Source of the DNA: Corinectria fuckeliana
Lineage: Eukaryota > Ascomycota > Sordariomycetes > Hypocreales > Nectriaceae
Length of the DNA stretch: 64,000 bases
NCBI GenBank assembly: GCA_019137255.1
Contig: WPDH01000027.1
Location: forward strand, 124,001-188,000
Direction: 5' to 3'
Shown: positions 11,161 through 23,577 of the stretch, piece by piece
Numbering within the stretch: position 1 is the stretch's first letter
How the letters are laid out: each line of letters begins with the position of its first letter
Program-made: the position numbers and the translations under genes
Notes under the pieces: generated by a model
Databases searched by the model: none
Told to the model about the DNA's origin: nothing
What the model saw: the letters and a program-made list of their open reading frames with translations, nothing else

Positions 11161-13779
11161 GTACTGGAGCATGGAAGGCCGGCAAGGCGAGGTAAGACAA
11201 GGTCTTCCAAGGGACAAGGCACTTGGGCAGTTCTCTCAATGGCCTGGTTCTGGTTCTGGGTCTGAAGTGGTCTAGGTCTGGGCGCTTCTTGGCTGTGGCC
11301 GCGAAGATAAGTAAGACGCGGGGATCGCGGCTAGTGCCAAGTTGTTAGTGTCATTGGCGGAGTCGCTGCACGCACGCAAGTCGCAAGTCAACTCATTGAC
11401 TGGTCCAGGCAAGCCAGGTTCAGCGTCCGTTGGCTCCGCTGATGGAAAGAGTCCGGGTACCTTAGTAGGCTGTGATGAGCGGGCAGAAAGTCGTCAGCCG
11501 CTCGGTAGTACGTAGTATGTATATCTATAGCATCCTACCTACTTACCTACCTTACCTATCTACCTAACCAGTAGTATGTTGCCCGTCGCCTAGCCTAATC
11601 GCTGAGACGGGAAGGGCACCGTATGTAGTTCCAGATAAGTATCCAGCCGCCCGTAGACGCCCGCGGTGAGTTGACATGGAAGATTGCTGATTCAAATGTT
11701 GCACAGTACGTACCGACTACCATACCCATGATCACAACGCAGCGCGCCCGTCACGCAAGGTACCGAAACCACTCTATCGAGGCGGGTGTGGACGCTAGGC
11801 TATCTACGGGCCGCGTCTTGTCGTAGTATCTAGACCTATGTAGGTTGTCGTCTCGGTCGTCTTCGGGCAGAAGGTGCAGAAGAGCCATGGGCCGAATCCC
11901 ACCGTGCGTGTGTCTACTGGTGCAGGCGCATGGTGGTGCAAAGCGCACGGTGGTCGACGACCCAGAGTCGGTTGGGTGCGGGCCGACAACAGTTGGTGCA
12001 GCGGGCGACGCATCCATTTGCTTTTGGGATTGGGGGAAGGCTTGGTAGGGATGGTCCTGGAGGGGGGGGGACAATACTAGGTAGGTAGTAGGTATGTACA
12101 TCGTAATTAAGCAGCTGGTTGGATGGCAAGTGGGAGAGCAAAATGATTAGTGGATTGCAGCGATGGGAGAGTGGATGGGATACATTGACATATTGGAATG
12201 GGATAGTCGTGGGAAGCACGCAGCAGACACGCAGCACAGTGGAGGCTATTCACATGGACTTTGCTGCTGCTCCTTGTACGGATGCAACGGCGACGACAAC
12301 CACGGAGGGCGGAGGCTTGCGGCGGGTTCTTCCAGGGGTTAATCGGGGCACGTGTGTCAGGGGACCGGGATTCTACTTTATTTGGGGGGGGGGGCTCGCA
12401 GCCTGTAACAAACCACCTCAGCAACTGGAGAAGGCCTGCAAGCGAGAAGAAGCACCGAGCAGATGGGGGGCAGGCAAAAGGAAGAAGGAAGAAAAAGCAA
12501 AACCACGTCAAAGACGCAGTCGCCTATTCGTACATGCTAGATGACAGCCCCATCCCTGAAGGCGTCTTGGCAACCCCTTTGAAAGCCACCTCGTTCAACT
12601 GCTGTGCTATGGTAGCACCTCATTGTCAGGCGGGGCGGAGCGGGGCGGGGCGGGGGGAGGGACCAACCGCCTCGGAGTGTGTGGGAGGTATTATCCGAGT
12701 ACATACAGTACTCTCGCAACTCGTCACCGTCGAGTCATTGGCACCTACGGGAATTTCTCATCTCACACGACAGGCAACGCAAATGCACGGCGATGGAACT
12801 TGGGATGCATGTCCCGGCCAAGCTAACTGCCTAGGTACCCAGCACACACGGGGGGGGGATCTGCTGACCAAGGCTCCAACAACAAGGCAGCCAACATCGC
12901 AGTCGCAGAGATGAGCAAATGGCCATTGGCCCGATTCCCATCCACCTTCCCCACCGTGGAACATGGAAATTCCAGCCGCACTGACCAACAAAACAAGAAC
13001 AACTGACTGGAAGACACGACAACACGCCTCACTGTCACTCACTGATCACTAACATGGCCGCAGGAGTGGAGCACTGCGTTAGGGATCTGCAGGAAATATG
13101 GACTAGCAAGACTATACCGACAGTTTTGTTAACATCACATCCAAGGCATTGACTGAGACTGTGTTACATAGTAGGCCTATGTTCTGCACGAAAGCAGCAA
13201 TTTCTGCCGGACTATGTATATCGGCCATCTACTGGAAACGACATCGCATGAGCCTAAGCTCTAAACTTCGCCTCGCCCGTCCCCCGGGGATCCGGTCAAT
13301 GTGCTTTTTGTGCGGGGTTGATTGGCTCATTGGCTGGTTGGTCAATTTGCTTAATGGGTTGGCTGCTCATCCCCATCCACCACGATGGCGCTTTCAACCC
13401 GCCACGGCGACGCGACGCTTCCCTCCCGTCAGCATCCAGCATCGCATCTCCATCGCCTCCCTTTCGCCCAACAACAACCCTGTCGGCAGTAGCCAAGGAT
13501 GCGAGATGGTTTCCGATCTCCCACCTGTCTCCCAGTCAAGATCTCGCACGCACGCACGCACCCTCACAGACAAGTCGTCACCAGAGACGATGAGCCGACT
13601 GTCTACGGCTGCCTGCTTTTTCTTTTCTTTTTCTTGCACGCCCTAATTAGGCTGCGGGCTTGGGTTGCCGTTACTGGGTAAGACAGTGCCTTCGGGAGAC
13701 CATGCTGTGGTTGGTCATGGTGCGGACACGATCCAACCCAAGACCGGCCAACCGTCGACAATAGGATGGATCTTGGCCT

Positions 13780-13817
13780 AGGGTTGTGCTATAAGCCGAG
13801 ACAACCCTTGGGCTTAT
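13780..13817. repeat. Interlocked inverted repeats
   Basis: Arm pair A is AGGGTTGT at 13780-13787 and its perfect complement at 13801-13808. Arm pair B is ATAAGCC at 13791-13797 and its perfect complement at 13811-13817. The order A, B, A', B' means the hairpins are mutually exclusive, or compatible only as a pseudoknot-like fold. Confidence 0.8.
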
Positions 13818-15399
13818 CAGTTATCAACTACCGCTCCTCGAGTCCCTTCTTCGTCTTCTATCGAAGAGACAAATTAGGACTCGACAGGCTCACGGGCTCA
13901 CGGGCTTAACACACTGACGAGCTAGCCCCCTTCGCCCCCAATTAAGAAATCCGCCATTCGAGGAAACTCATCCAATTTACATCCCGTCTCAGCTAGCCGC
14001 CTCACCCCCCAAAACATGCCGTGCTGTGTTCAACGCGCAACTACAATCCGAAACCTGTCGAGTCGCAACTATCTCTTGGCTCGGCTTTCCCCAATGGCTC
14101 GCATAACCACCTGTAGCTGCATGGCCCAACCTCCTCCCAAGGTACCCTTCCACCCTTCCACCCCTCCCTCCCTCCTTCAATGCTGGCTGTCCGGTCCCGA
14201 GGGCCTAGTCTAGAGCACAACTAAATGCAGACATCCTCCCACAGCGTCACCTTCGCATCCTTTCCCCCCCCTCAGTTCCGACCAACCCCGTTCTTATTAG
14301 CATCACCTGGGAGTTGGTTTGGCCGTGCGACGCGGGTTCACGGCGCATGGGCCCAGCCGTCCGTGGCTCTCGGGAAAGGGTGCTGCCAGACTGAGCGGGC
14401 CGGCCAGGATGGTGTCCGTAGTGTCGGCCGAATCCGACAACCGCAGGGCCCTGGTGATCGCAGATTCCCGATCCTCCTGATGCGATGCAGCCCGAGCAAG
14501 TCGCGTCCAATAGACTAGCAAGCCACAGAACGGGGGGCAAGCGGTGGAAGAAATAGATAAATGGCCTGGAGCGCCAAGAGAGTCCCAGTGGACAAAATTA
14601 GGCGCTCATCTTCACATTAATTTTGTCACGATTCGTCACGAAACTTATGTCACCCATCGCCTTGGTGGGCCATCTTTTTCTTCCCCCGCTTGGGGGGGGG
14701 CCACTTTACAACGCCCCGCTCAGAACCAGAACTCCCGCTTCAGCAAAAAGAGGAACCACATAGGCCTATCTAAGTCTAAAGTACGTACTGCGTAATCTAG
14801 TAACTTACCGATTAGTTACCGCCCGTCATGCCTCGACCACTGCATGTTGCCGGTCGCAGCCGTTCGTTTCGTTCGTTCGCTTCTGTGATAAGATTGGCAC
14901 GTGGCAGTTTCCCCGAGACCCACGGTGGCATTGCGGTCCCGGCAGACAAGGGTTGGCCGATGCAACCGAGTCCATTCCCGAGTGAAGCGCGCTGGGACCG
15001 GAGATGCACCGGCGTTGCCTCCTCTGCTTGGGCCGGCTGAGTCTACAGTTCTAAAGTACACAAACTCGTCCTTTCACTGCCCCCGGTATACGTAGCTATT
15101 GTCGGGGAACTGCGAGGACGGTCAGATCAAAGAAAGACAGGCAATCAATTGGCCTTCGCGAGATAGCCACAATTATGGTAGTAACTTGATAAAATTTCAT
15201 CTCCCAAATGTACGCCTGGCGGAGAACTACTTCGTCTTATGCGACGCCTGTCCTGATCCCACACCTAGGTATTACCGATCCAAATCAATCATCAACCTTC
15301 GTTTCTCCCTACATATTCCCCCATAAACATAATGCACGCTAGTTAACATGATGGTATAAAAACTCCGTCCCCATTGGCCACTTTTTCTTCGGAATCAGC

Positions 15400-16969
15400 C
15401 TACAGAGCACCGATCACCTTGTCGAGGGCGTTGACGAGGATGGGGATGTGAGACTCCTCGAAGATGAGCATGGGGCGGAGGCGGACGGTGCGGGTGCCGC
15501 AGGTGCCGATGTTGACACCAATGGCGCGCATGGAGCGGACGAGCTGGGCAGAGTCCTTGGTGTCGAAGGCGATGAAGTGGCCCTGGTGCTTTCCTCGGAG
15601 GTTCTGGATTTGCTCGGGGTACTTGGCGGCCAGCTTCTCGAGCTCCCTGTAGAGGTGGCTACCGACGCGGGCCGTCTGCTCAACAAGCTTGTTGTCGAGG
15701 ATCTCCTTGATGACAGCCTTGCACATGATGACACGGGCAGGGTCGCCGATCCAGCTATTTCTCAGTTAGAATCAATTGCTGACGCGGAGGGGGGAAGAGG
15801 GAACACATACGTGTTGAACTGGCGGTAGGCCTTGTCGGGGATCAGCTGCTCGTTACCGAAGAAGTAACCGGCAGTCTGGGCCTTCTTGGAGAAGGTAACC
15901 ATGTCCGGGGGAGAGGTCAGGTTCCAGTGGTCGTGGCCCCAGAAGGAGCCAGTAGCGCCGAAGCCTAGAGTTCAAAGTCAGGATTCGGAGTCTTGAAAGC
16001 TGTTGGGGGATGTTGGTTGACAACGTACCAGTCTGGACCTCATCGGCAATCAGAACAGTGCCGTGCTTCTTGGTGATGTCACGGAGGCCCTGGAAGAAGG
16101 AGGGGGAAGCGTGGTTGTCACCACCCTCGCTCTGGATGGGCTCGACGATGAGACCAGCAACAGGGCAGTGCCACGTGGTGATGATGCGGTCGACCTCCTC
16201 GAGGCAGCGCTTTTCCTCGGCGGCATTCTCCTCGGCGTGCTCCTCAAGGGGGTACTTGAGAGCGGGGAAGGGGGCCTGGGGCCAGTTGAAGCTGGGGATG
16301 TCGAGCTTGTGGACGGCCTTGGAGCGGGTGGTGGAGAGGGAGCCGAAGCCACGGCCGTGGAAGGAGTTCTGGAAGCTCATCATGGCGAGTTCGGGGGAAC
16401 CGGGCTTGGAGTTGGTGAGAGAGGTGTTGATCTCCTCTTCGGTCCACTCGACGCCCTCGCCACGCTGGCGGCGGCGATAGAGCATGAAGGCGGCCTTGTA
16501 GGCCAGCTCGTTGGCCTCGGAACCAGACTGGGCAGTGAAGATGTAGCTGAGACCCTTGGGGGCGACCTTCATGAGGCCGTCCCGGAGGATGTCAACCCAA
16601 TGGTCCGAGGGGAAGTTGCCCATGGCGGGGCGGTTGACAAGGGCGGAGATCATGTCGGGGGACTTGGCAGCCTCGATCAGGGTGGTGTTGTTGTAGCCAA
16701 CGGGGATGGAGGCGATCTGGGCGTAGCTGAGCGAAGGGTCATGTTAGCATGCTGCTCTAAGCCGAGAGACCACGGCGAGAGTAGAGGACGTACACATCGA
16801 GGTACTTGTTGCCGTCGACATCGACAATGTAGTTGCCGTTGCTCTTGTTGTAGTCAACAACGAAGTGGACGGCACGGGCGTCGAAGATGGCGTCAAGTCG
16901 CTTGGTGCTGGCCCGGGAGACGGGGCCAGGGATCTCCGTGGTAACGGGGTTCTCGACGAAGGAAGGCAT
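15400..16969 (-). CDS. gatA: 4-aminobutyrate aminotransferase (GABA transaminase)
   Basis: A PLP enzyme moving the amino group of GABA to 2-oxoglutarate, giving succinate semialdehyde and glutamate; first step of GABA catabolism. Four exons: 16969-16794, 16726-16029, 15964-15811 and 15754-15400, giving 460 aa. Class-III aminotransferase features are plain: YIFTAQSGSEANELAYKAAF (cofactor phosphate region), NSFHGRGFGSLSTTRS, the IADEVQTGFGATG segment with the Asp that contacts the pyridine nitrogen, and FSKKAQTAGYFFGNE with the Schiff-base lysine near residue 316. Length matches fungal GABA transaminases. Start MPSFVENPVTTEIPGP is the first ATG with good downstream conservation. No obvious mitochondrial presequence was seen, so it is probably cytosolic, as yeast Uga1. 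It is divergent from the gene for the next enzyme. Confidence 0.95.
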
Positions 16970-18846
16970 CGTGAAGGGCTTGGACAGTTGACTCTTCGGA
17001 TGTCTATTGAGGAGGTATGAATGAGGGATGTCTTGGACTGCAGGACGAGAGAGAGAGAGGTAGACGGGGGAGGAGCTATTATAGCAATCGGCCGTCGCTA
17101 GGCGTTGAATTGGGCCATGGCGGGCGGGATGGGAGGGTTGCCGATGGAATCCACCTGTTGATGTCCGGAGCGCGGAGTACGGAGTTACCTCTGTACGTAC
17201 GAGGATAGCGTGGAGGACAAAGTACAGGCTGGGCAGCCCTGGGTTCGATCGATGCGGCTCGTGGGGAACGGCCGTGGGACCGGAGACGAGAGAGCCGGGA
17301 CGAAGCCGGAGGCTCACGAGACCACGGCGCCGCGACAAATTGGGGTGTAGTTTAAGCTACCTTTACTTCTGTGGCCGGCGTGCGTAGTAAGTGGTACATT
17401 AGCAGCACGGGGGAGGTGGAAGGGAAGTGGAAGTGGAGGTGGGCGGGTGCCAGGCAAGGGAGGGAATGAACCTACATAGTAGGAACCTAGGAACTGGAAC
17501 TGGAACTGGAAGTTGCGAATACTCTTGTACATTAGACTTGGGCCGGGCTGGTAAAGCCTCGCGGCCTACTTACTTTATCTTCTTACCCCTTGGCGATGTA
17601 CTTCCTACATACACTTATGTCAGTACGAACGGGAAGTACGGATGTGCATGTCCCCAGCGTTGGCACCTTGGCACCGTCATGACTTACGAACCCCAAACAC
17701 CTTCACATCATCTGTGACTGAGCGGCCTGGATTTACGACACCGAACCAATCCTGCGTGGCACGGGTCTCCATTGTTTTTCTTCTTTTCATTCTCGGGTCG
17801 GGTGCAAGCTGCAGCAGCCCAACAGCAAGGCAAAAGGAAATCTAGTACCACAGAAGAAAAAGGGATACAACTTGCCACCCCAGGCGCACCTTGCTACCGA
17901 AGTTTGTACATAGTAGGTACCTACATAGTAGACAATCGCCAAGCAATGACTGATACGTAGGCACCGACCACCCGGAGGCAAAGACGGGGTACAGTAAGTA
18001 CAATTACTACCCGCAGGTGCTTAGTGGGTACTGGACAAGCTGGATGGGCATGCTACCAGGGATCGAAGCGCCTGGAACCAGCTTCCCCACCGGCTCTTGC
18101 TACTTAGGTACCTTGAGTACATACAGAGAATGACCTAATTACACTACTGACCGTCCACTGGCAGATCAGTTCCCGTGTGAGATGCCGAGTCTTCAATTTT
18201 TCTTCTTTTCGTTCTTCTCCATTTCAAGGCCGCCCCCCCCCCCCCTGTACACCTAATGGCACACCTACCTACATATGTACTAGGTAATCCTCCCGTAGCA
18301 CACATTGGATTTCTCCCCCTCCCGTTACACGCCCTTCGCACACCCCATTTACCTTCCTGGGGGGGGGGCGGGATCAATGCCATTCGTCGCCGTTTCGTTG
18401 CCGGTCCGGGACAGGCCCAGACCGCGTTGTACCACAACCGGCCGGCTTCGAACGGTTCGCGCGTGTCTTGGAGGCAAAGAAACCGCCTTCGCCATCGCGG
18501 CCGTAACAGAATGGATGTTTTATCGACGCTGACGATGCCGCCTCCTCTCCAAAGACGCCAGCCGTCATGGAGCCGGACCCCGTTGCCGCGTGCTCGGCCA
18601 AACTACTCGGCCAAGCCTTCAGGTATAAGGCATCATGGCCGCTGGGCATAGATAGGGATCCCGGAGCCCGGAGGGACCGAGGAGAAGTGTGTTGTCTTGT
18701 AAAAGAAGGGTAAAGGAATAAGATATTCATTCTCAATCCCCATCTCCATCTGGCATCCTGCATCTCGCATCTTGAGCTCAGAGCCGGGCCTCACTTACAC
18801 GGATCCGTGCCCCCTGTCTAGCCAACCAACCAACCAAAGGCTCATC
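16970..18846. promoter_or_regulatory. Shared divergent promoter region of the GABA-shunt pair
   Basis: About 1.9 kb separates the two start codons. HGATAR-type sites, the known binding class of fungal AreA/NIT2 nitrogen regulators, are seen at 17575-17580, 18520-18525 (both on the minus strand) and 18650-18655. A perfect TAGGTACCTA palindrome lies at 17914-17923. C and G homopolymer runs occur at 18232-18244 and 18360-18368. No protein-coding frame of known family was found. Three GATA sites in this length is close to chance, so nitrogen control is an inference from pathway knowledge. Confidence 0.45.
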
Positions 18847-20533
18847 ATGATCATGGCCGTCCCAGAGACCACAACCACCTCCAAGGTGCGTTGCCGCCCA
18901 TGCCTGCTGCAGTTCGACGACCCAACGCTTCTCAAAGAGGCCTGCTACGTCAATGGCCAATGGGTTGCTGCAAAGTCCGGCAAGGTCTTTGGTGTAGAGA
19001 GTGAGTGGTGCAAAGCGAGCAATGCGATGCAATAGCTCCCCCCCCTCCCTCTTGGCTCTCAGCAATCCACTGACATGCGCATTGTGCGCTCTCCGCAGAT
19101 CCCTCGACTCAAGAAGAGCTGGCCAAGTGCCCCGAATTCGACGCCCAAGACACCGAGGCCGCCATCGAGGCCGCCGCTGCTGCCTTCGCGACGTACCGCA
19201 AGACCCCGGCTCGCCAGCGGGCCCGTCTGCTCCGGCGATGGTATGACCTCATGATAGAGCACGCCGACGACCTCGCGCGTCTCATCACCCTCGAGAACGG
19301 GAAGCCCCTGGCCGAAGCCAAGGGGGAGGTCACCTACGCCGCCAACTTCTTCGAGTGGTTCTCCGAGGAGGCTCCGCGCATCTACGGCGAGACCATTGAG
19401 GCCAGCAACCCTTCGTGCCGCCTCGTCACGCTCAAGCAGCCCGTCGGTGTCTGTGGCCTTATTGCACCATGGAACTTCCCCGCCGCCATGATCACCCGCA
19501 AGGTCGGCCCTGCGCTCGCCGCCGGCTGCACCGTTGTCGTCAAGGCGCCCGCCGAGGCGCCCTTCACTGCCCTCGCCATCGCGGAGCTGGCCCACCGCGC
19601 CGGCATCCCGGCCGGCGTTGTCAACATCATCACGGCGCTGGACAACACGGCCGAGGTTGGCAGGGTCATGACCACCCACCCCGACGTCAGGAAGGTGTCC
19701 TTCACTGGCTCTACCGGCGTTGGAAAGATCCTCATGAGCCAATCCTCTTCGACCATCAAGAAGCTCTCCTTTGAGCTGGGCGGGAATGCCCCCTTCATCG
19801 TCTTCGAGGACGCAAACCTCGAGGCCGCTGTTCAAGGCCTGATCGCCTGCAAGTTCCGAAACTCAGGTCAGACCTGCGTCTGCGCCAACCGCATCCTTGT
19901 GCACCGCAGCATCTACGACAAGTTCGTCCAGATGGTTCTCGACGTCGTCAGGACCTTTTCCATCGGCGACGGCTTCGGAAAGGGGATCACTCACGGCCCT
20001 CTCATCCACAGCCGGGCCGTCAAAAAGGTCGAGGAGCACGTTCAGGACGCCGTTGAGAAGGGAGCCCGCGTCCTCCACGGCGGCGAGCGCCTGCCGCATC
20101 TCGGCCCCAACTTTTTCGGCCTCACCATCCTCACGGACATGAAGCCCGGCATGAAGATCTGCACCGAGGAGACTTTTGGTCCCGTCGGCGCCTTCTTTGC
20201 CTTTGACACGGAGGAGGAGGCGATTGCGATTGCCAACGACACCGAGGTCGGTCTGGGAGGGTATTTCTTCAGCAGGGATGTCAACCGCTGCTGGCGAGTG
20301 GCCGAGGCCCTCGAGGTTGGTATGGTCGGCGTTAACATTGGTACGTTTTGCCCGTTGAAGATGAATTATTAATTCCCACAGATTTGACTAACACGCATGT
20401 TGCAGGTGTTTTGAGCGACCCCGCTGCGCCATTTGGTGGCGTCAAGCAGAGTGGCTTTGGCCGCGAGGGAAGCAAGTACGGAATTGAGGAGTTCACAGTT
20501 ACCAAGATGGTCATGACTGGCATTGAGCAATGA
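18847..20533 (+). CDS. Succinate-semialdehyde dehydrogenase (NAD(P)+)
   Basis: Oxidises succinate semialdehyde to succinate, the second step of the GABA shunt (yeast Uga2 role). Exons 18847-19000, 19099-20340 and 20406-20533 give 507 aa. Aldehyde dehydrogenase motifs appear in order: LENGKPLAEAKGEV, PWNFPAAMITRKVGPALAAG, the NAD loop FTGSTGVGK, the active-site Glu in FELGGNAPFIVF, the catalytic Cys (near residue 311) in RNSGQTCVCANR, EETFGPV, and PFGGVKQSGFGREG near the end. These agree with bacterial GabD and yeast Uga2 patterns. The first ATG (MIM) was chosen; a second in-frame ATG is two codons later. It is transcribed away from the GABA transaminase gene, which supports a joint catabolic role. 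Confidence 0.93.
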
Positions 20534-23018
20534 TTTTACTTGAGTTTTACACGGATTATGAAGGATCACGGAATACCCAAAAAGGAGATGTTTAGAGGGG
20601 CAGGCATCATTAGCTACGTATTATGCGAGACCGACACGGAATGATTGGTTGAAATTAGAAAGCGAACAAGTTCGTCCGTCTCACCACTTCGCGGTTAAAC
20701 AACCGCGCACATCAACTTGGACGTAATTACTGTACTACATGCTAGGTGGTATATGTGCGTACGTCCCATGTACGCAAGCAGCGGTAAAGCCTGGGAACGC
20801 CCAGACACCGGCAGACGGTGAGCCTGAAAGCCATCGCATGGAAATAAAAGTTCCATTTGAGTCGGGGGGGGAGTGGGTCACGCAACTCATGGCCGAGGCG
20901 ACAAAGAGGGAGGGCGGCCTTCGCCTGGTCAACACCACGGCGAGGATCACGAGGAGGGGCTGATGGCGGACACGATGGAGTGAGGAATGCTTGAAGAGCA
21001 TACCAGGTGTGTCGCTCTGCAAGGGGCAGGTCCGGCATGCGTCTGGACTTGAAACGGCGAAAATTGCGAGATTAGGATCGTGGAGACTCAACATGTGCGA
21101 TCCAGAATGAGAGACTTGGAACTGCCAGATCAGCGTGGCATGCCAGATGCCAGAAAGACCCGGATTTAGCTCAGTTGGCGATCCCCTTGGAGCTGGTCCT
21201 GAAGCAAGAGCCGGAGCTCCCCCTCCCCTCTCCGTAGGTGAAGCTATCGCGGCCACCCCAGCCCCGCCGCCGGCACCCGGAGCTGGTGGTGTCGTCTAGG
21301 CCGGCCTTTCATTGCGCACACACCTCCCAGCACAGCGTCGAGGAGAAGGCAAAGGAAGGGGGGGGAACAGATCGCCAGGTTGAATCGCCTCCGGTCCCAT
21401 TCGATCTTGATCGCTGCTCGGCATCAAGCGCGAGAGAGAGAGAGAGGGAGGCGCACACACCCACCGTCGGTGCAGGCTTAGGCCGGCAAATATACCAAAG
21501 TTCAATCCGCCCCGGTCCGGTCCGGCCTCACCGAGATGAGAAAGTCGCCAGAGAGCCCAAAAAAGAAACCCAGGAGAAAAAGAAGCTTAATTTGGTTAAT
21601 TGATTCATTGAACTTGCCACACTGTTCTACTCAGTGATGAAGGAGGGCGAAAAAAGAAAAGAAAAAAAGCCACACCCGCCACGACCGGGAACGATTGCCG
21701 GTCCCACTTGGGCCAAGCCGCCGGGGAGAGAGGGAGGCGTGCGAACCGCGGGGAAGAACATGGCCGTGCGCTTCGGAGATCAAACGCCAGAGGCACCGCG
21801 ACGTCGCGGGTTGGTCATGGGATTGATTTGCTGTTGGGGATGGGAAGGGGAGTGAAATGTGTCACATCCAGCAAGGGTAGGCAGGCAAGTGTTTGTTAGG
21901 TGTTTGTTAGGAGCGGCATCCAGTTCGCCAGTTCAGTTACGTGTGTTGGCCGATGTTGCTCTGGGAGAATCATGGAGGGACAATATGCTGCAATGCATCG
22001 GCGTCGACTGGAGATGCATTTCCGGGGCGTCTCATTGCACCTCCAAACCGATACAGTACATTCGCTTGTAGATTCACTTATAGATAAGCAAATGCCTACG
22101 TAATTCCCTGCGGCAACCACTCAGCTCGCCGGGTAGGTTAGACACTGCAATTGTTCTTCCCGACAGTCGGCCGGTCGTAGATAGATGGTCGTAACCCCCG
22201 AGCCTGGTCCCATTGCCTAGTTATTGACCATGTTCGTCTTAGTCGACCCCGTCTCCGGTCTCGCCCTCGGACGTGAAAAAGCAGTGGAGAAGGACAAGTC
22301 CCCACCCCGGAACATACCTCCGTCCACCATGGGACCGCCACCCCACCCGACGACGTAACCGCCACATTCCGGGGATTACATATTTAGATTAATAGCATTT
22401 GGAGCAACGAACGGCTATCCCAGGAACCGAGGGGCTCCAGCAGCGAGAAAGACCTCCCAAGCTTTGTCACGCGCCTAACTACGCTCCCTCCAATAGGCCC
22501 CGTGCAAGCAAGCAAGCAGCTAACCTAACTACTGCGTAAGCTACAGTCGCCCGCGGCCGGCGGAGGGGGTCCGGGGGCCCCGGGGCAGTCGACCTCCGGG
22601 GGTCCGGCCGGATAGCAACGGTACCGTGAATCGGACGGGGCAAATGTCATATCCCGCCCGGCCGGCTGGGACACTGTACTGCACTGTAGTCAAACGTAAC
22701 AAGAACAACGAAGCGCACGAGCCCGCCAGCTGCTCTCTCTCCCCCTCCCAAGGTCTGCGGAGCTTTCAGTGACGTTCTTCTTGGGGAGGACCCGGCCGGG
22801 GGCTCGATGGGAGGACGGGGGTGTGTTGCGACTCCGCCACGGGCGCGGACCGAGAGCGGACAGTTTTGCTTGCCAGAAGGGACCGGGAATCGCGATCTGG
22901 GACACAAAGAATTGGAGGCACGGCGTTGTCTATCTCGGCCTCCACTGCTTGCTTGCCTCGGCATCCCCCCCTCTCTATCTCCGAGTCACAACCCAAGCCT
23001 CCTTTACTTTACTTTACT
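20534..23018. other. Intergenic between SSADH and Ecm15-like genes
   Basis: Two convergent 3' ends meet in this 2.5 kb stretch. No conserved coding frame was found. A block at 21161-21178 is identical to the D-arm side of a tRNA-Phe as I remember it but lacks the rest of a tRNA. GC-rich words around 22550-22620 and a (TTTAC)n run at 23002-23022 are notable only as simple sequence. Confidence 0.45.
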
Positions 23019-23577
23019 TTACTTGGTCTCGTCCAACAGACCCTCCACCCGCTTGACTTTGTCCTCGGCCGTCTGCTTCTTGTCCGTCCTGCGCAAGATC
23101 CATCAGCATCCAATCTGCACGCACACCCGTCGGCGCGAGAACGGAAACTCACCTGCTGCCGACCCTCATGGAGGACTGAACTCTCACGACACCGCGCCTG
23201 TGCACCACGGCGTGCGCCTTGCCCACCGCCGCCATGACTTCGTCCCACTGGCCCTCTGCGGAGTTGACATGCTGTTAGCTCCTCTTCCAACATCCTGGCC
23301 GACAGAAAGAAGGGGACGACGGGGCGCAGGGCGGAAATGACTCACCAACCGTCGTCCCAGCAGAGTGCAGAGTGTACTTCAGCCCGCTCGCCTTGAGCAC
23401 CTTCTGCACCTCCGCAATCTCCTCGGCCACAGAGACGTTGCCGGTTCCGATCTATCCAGAGCCGAGCGTCAGTGCCATAAACAGGGTCATGAGGCGGTTG
23501 GACGGACGGAGGCTCACGGGGAGGAGGCAGAAGTCGGCGTAGCAGGCCTCGGGTGTAGCGATGCTGGCGTAGTCCAT
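23019..23577 (-). CDS. Ecm15-like protein (UPF0045/MTH1187 thiamine-binding fold)
   Basis: Homologue of yeast Ecm15, a small protein of the MTH1187/YkoF family whose members form ferredoxin-like tetramers and may bind thiamine; the cell role is unsettled. Four exons: 23577-23518, 23451-23346, 23255-23153 and 23088-23019, giving 112 aa. The family pattern is clear: ADFCLLPIGTGNVSVAEEIA, then LKYTLHSAGTTVEGQWDEVM, then RVGSRTDKKQTAEDKVKRV. Length fits the family (about 100 aa). All three introns are 64-90 nt and in agreement with phase. The stop overlaps the start of a TTTAC simple repeat. Confidence 0.92.

Larger units (their letters stand above)
10555..15399. other. Long gene-free region upstream of the Zn2Cys6 regulator
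   Basis: This 4.8 kb stretch has no open frame that resembles a protein family; the longest frames overlap one another and are low complexity. It holds tetranucleotide tracts (10963-10994), GGTAGGTA-type and CAAGG-type tracts (11040-11160), several homopolymer G runs (for example 12380-12392), and an interlocked inverted repeat (13780-13817). It includes the promoter and 5' leader of the regulator on one side and the 3' end of the GABA transaminase gene on the other. A non-coding transcript is possible but cannot be shown. Confidence 0.45.

Noticed and set aside
12261..12914. 217-codon plus-strand frame in the long region upstream of the Zn2Cys6 gene
   Set aside because: It runs through G-homopolymers and overlaps several other frames on both strands, with no domain or plausible splice partners.
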